Assembly (NCBI GenBank): GCA_937888775.1
Contig: CALAQT010000066.1
Location: 26,204-90,203, forward strand
Length of the DNA stretch: 64,000 nt
Origin: an uncultured Actinomycetes bacterium
GTDB taxonomy: Bacteria > Actinomycetota > Thermoleophilia > Solirubrobacterales > Solirubrobacteraceae
Reading direction: 5' to 3'
The notes below the pieces were generated by a model. That model made no database searches, was not told where the DNA came from, and saw nothing but the letters and a program-made list of their open reading frames with translations. This document shows positions 63,957 to 64,000 of this stretch, in pieces (the stretch's first letter is position 1; every line of letters starts with the position of its first letter). The translations under genes were made by a program, and so were the position numbers.

Positions 63957-64000
63957 ATCGGAAGAGCACACGTCTGAACTCCAGTCACGCCAATATCTCG
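63957..64000. other. Illumina TruSeq adapter sequence (assembly artefact)
   Basis: The contig ends in gatcggaagagcacacgtct continuing through the standard TruSeq read-1 adapter to ccagtcac, then the six bases gccaat (index 6) and atctcg of the adapter tail. Translated on the minus strand this yields the well-known contaminant peptide TGVQTCALPI. Biological sequence stops at about 63956. Confidence 0.97.

Noticed and set aside
63860..63988. N-terminal extension of the module B SCO6880-like protein
   Set aside because: It includes adapter-derived codons; the family start is at the ATG at 63859.

Overview
The window is high-GC DNA with actinobacterial-style conjugation genes (SCO6880-like/VirB4 pairs, CHAP cell-wall peptidases, VirB6, VirD4, a MobF/TraA relaxase) and soil-type accessory genes (STAND and CHAT proteins, an RHS giant with WAVG repeats, DUF1990, DUF929 plus VKOR). 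This suggests an Actinomycetota or a related terrestrial lineage such as Dormibacterota; the sequence alone cannot decide. It looks like a metagenomic or draft contig. The last ~45 bases (63957-64000) are Illumina TruSeq adapter, so the right edge is artificial. Several genes carry single-base indels.

Layout. 0-9.7 kb is a defence-like block: a scrambled methyltransferase, a STAND-type P-loop ATPase, a divergent TPR protein starting only 9 bp away, an IS21 scar, then an MBL-fold hydrolase and a HEAT/CHAT protease, and a membrane IPT/TIG protein. 9.9-12.4 kb is an IS110-family element between an ABC ATPase remnant and a 5'-truncated acetyltransferase. 12.4-14.5 kb holds little beyond small membrane proteins. 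14.5-18.9 kb carries an HD phosphohydrolase, a small partner, an E. coli-type cytidine deaminase and a pore-domain membrane protein. 18.9-24.7 kb is conjugation module A on the minus strand (small gene, VirB2-like, VirB8/TcpC-like, VirB6, SCO6880-like, VirB4, truncated CHAP). 25.4-31.4 kb has DUF1990 and a 1.7-kilo-residue RHS/YD protein overlapped by a membrane protein that could be its immunity factor. 31.6-36.9 kb holds a HEPN-like protein plus membrane protein, a response regulator plus cysteine-bearing kinase, and an Ntn-hydrolase-like protein.

37.7-63.9 kb is the plasmid or ICE backbone: ParB, SSB, small zinc-ribbon and helical proteins, ArdC-like antirestriction genes, a lipoprotein nuclease-like gene, an SSB-like protein, the MobF relaxase, and conjugation module B on the minus strand (SCO6880-like, VirB4, CHAP, VirD4), followed by HNH and HEPN accessory genes. 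The backbone is interrupted at 40.86-47.74 kb by a Tn554-like insertion with two tyrosine recombinases. It splits an ardC gene, carries a DUF929/VKOR disulfide-forming pair, and ends next to an intact second ardC.

Together ParB, SSB, ArdC, relaxase, VirD4 and the T4SS would maintain, protect and transfer the element. The left 36 kb reads as an accessory or defence island. The most promising system-level candidates are the STAND/TPR/CHAT/MBL cluster and the ardC-targeting recombinase element.
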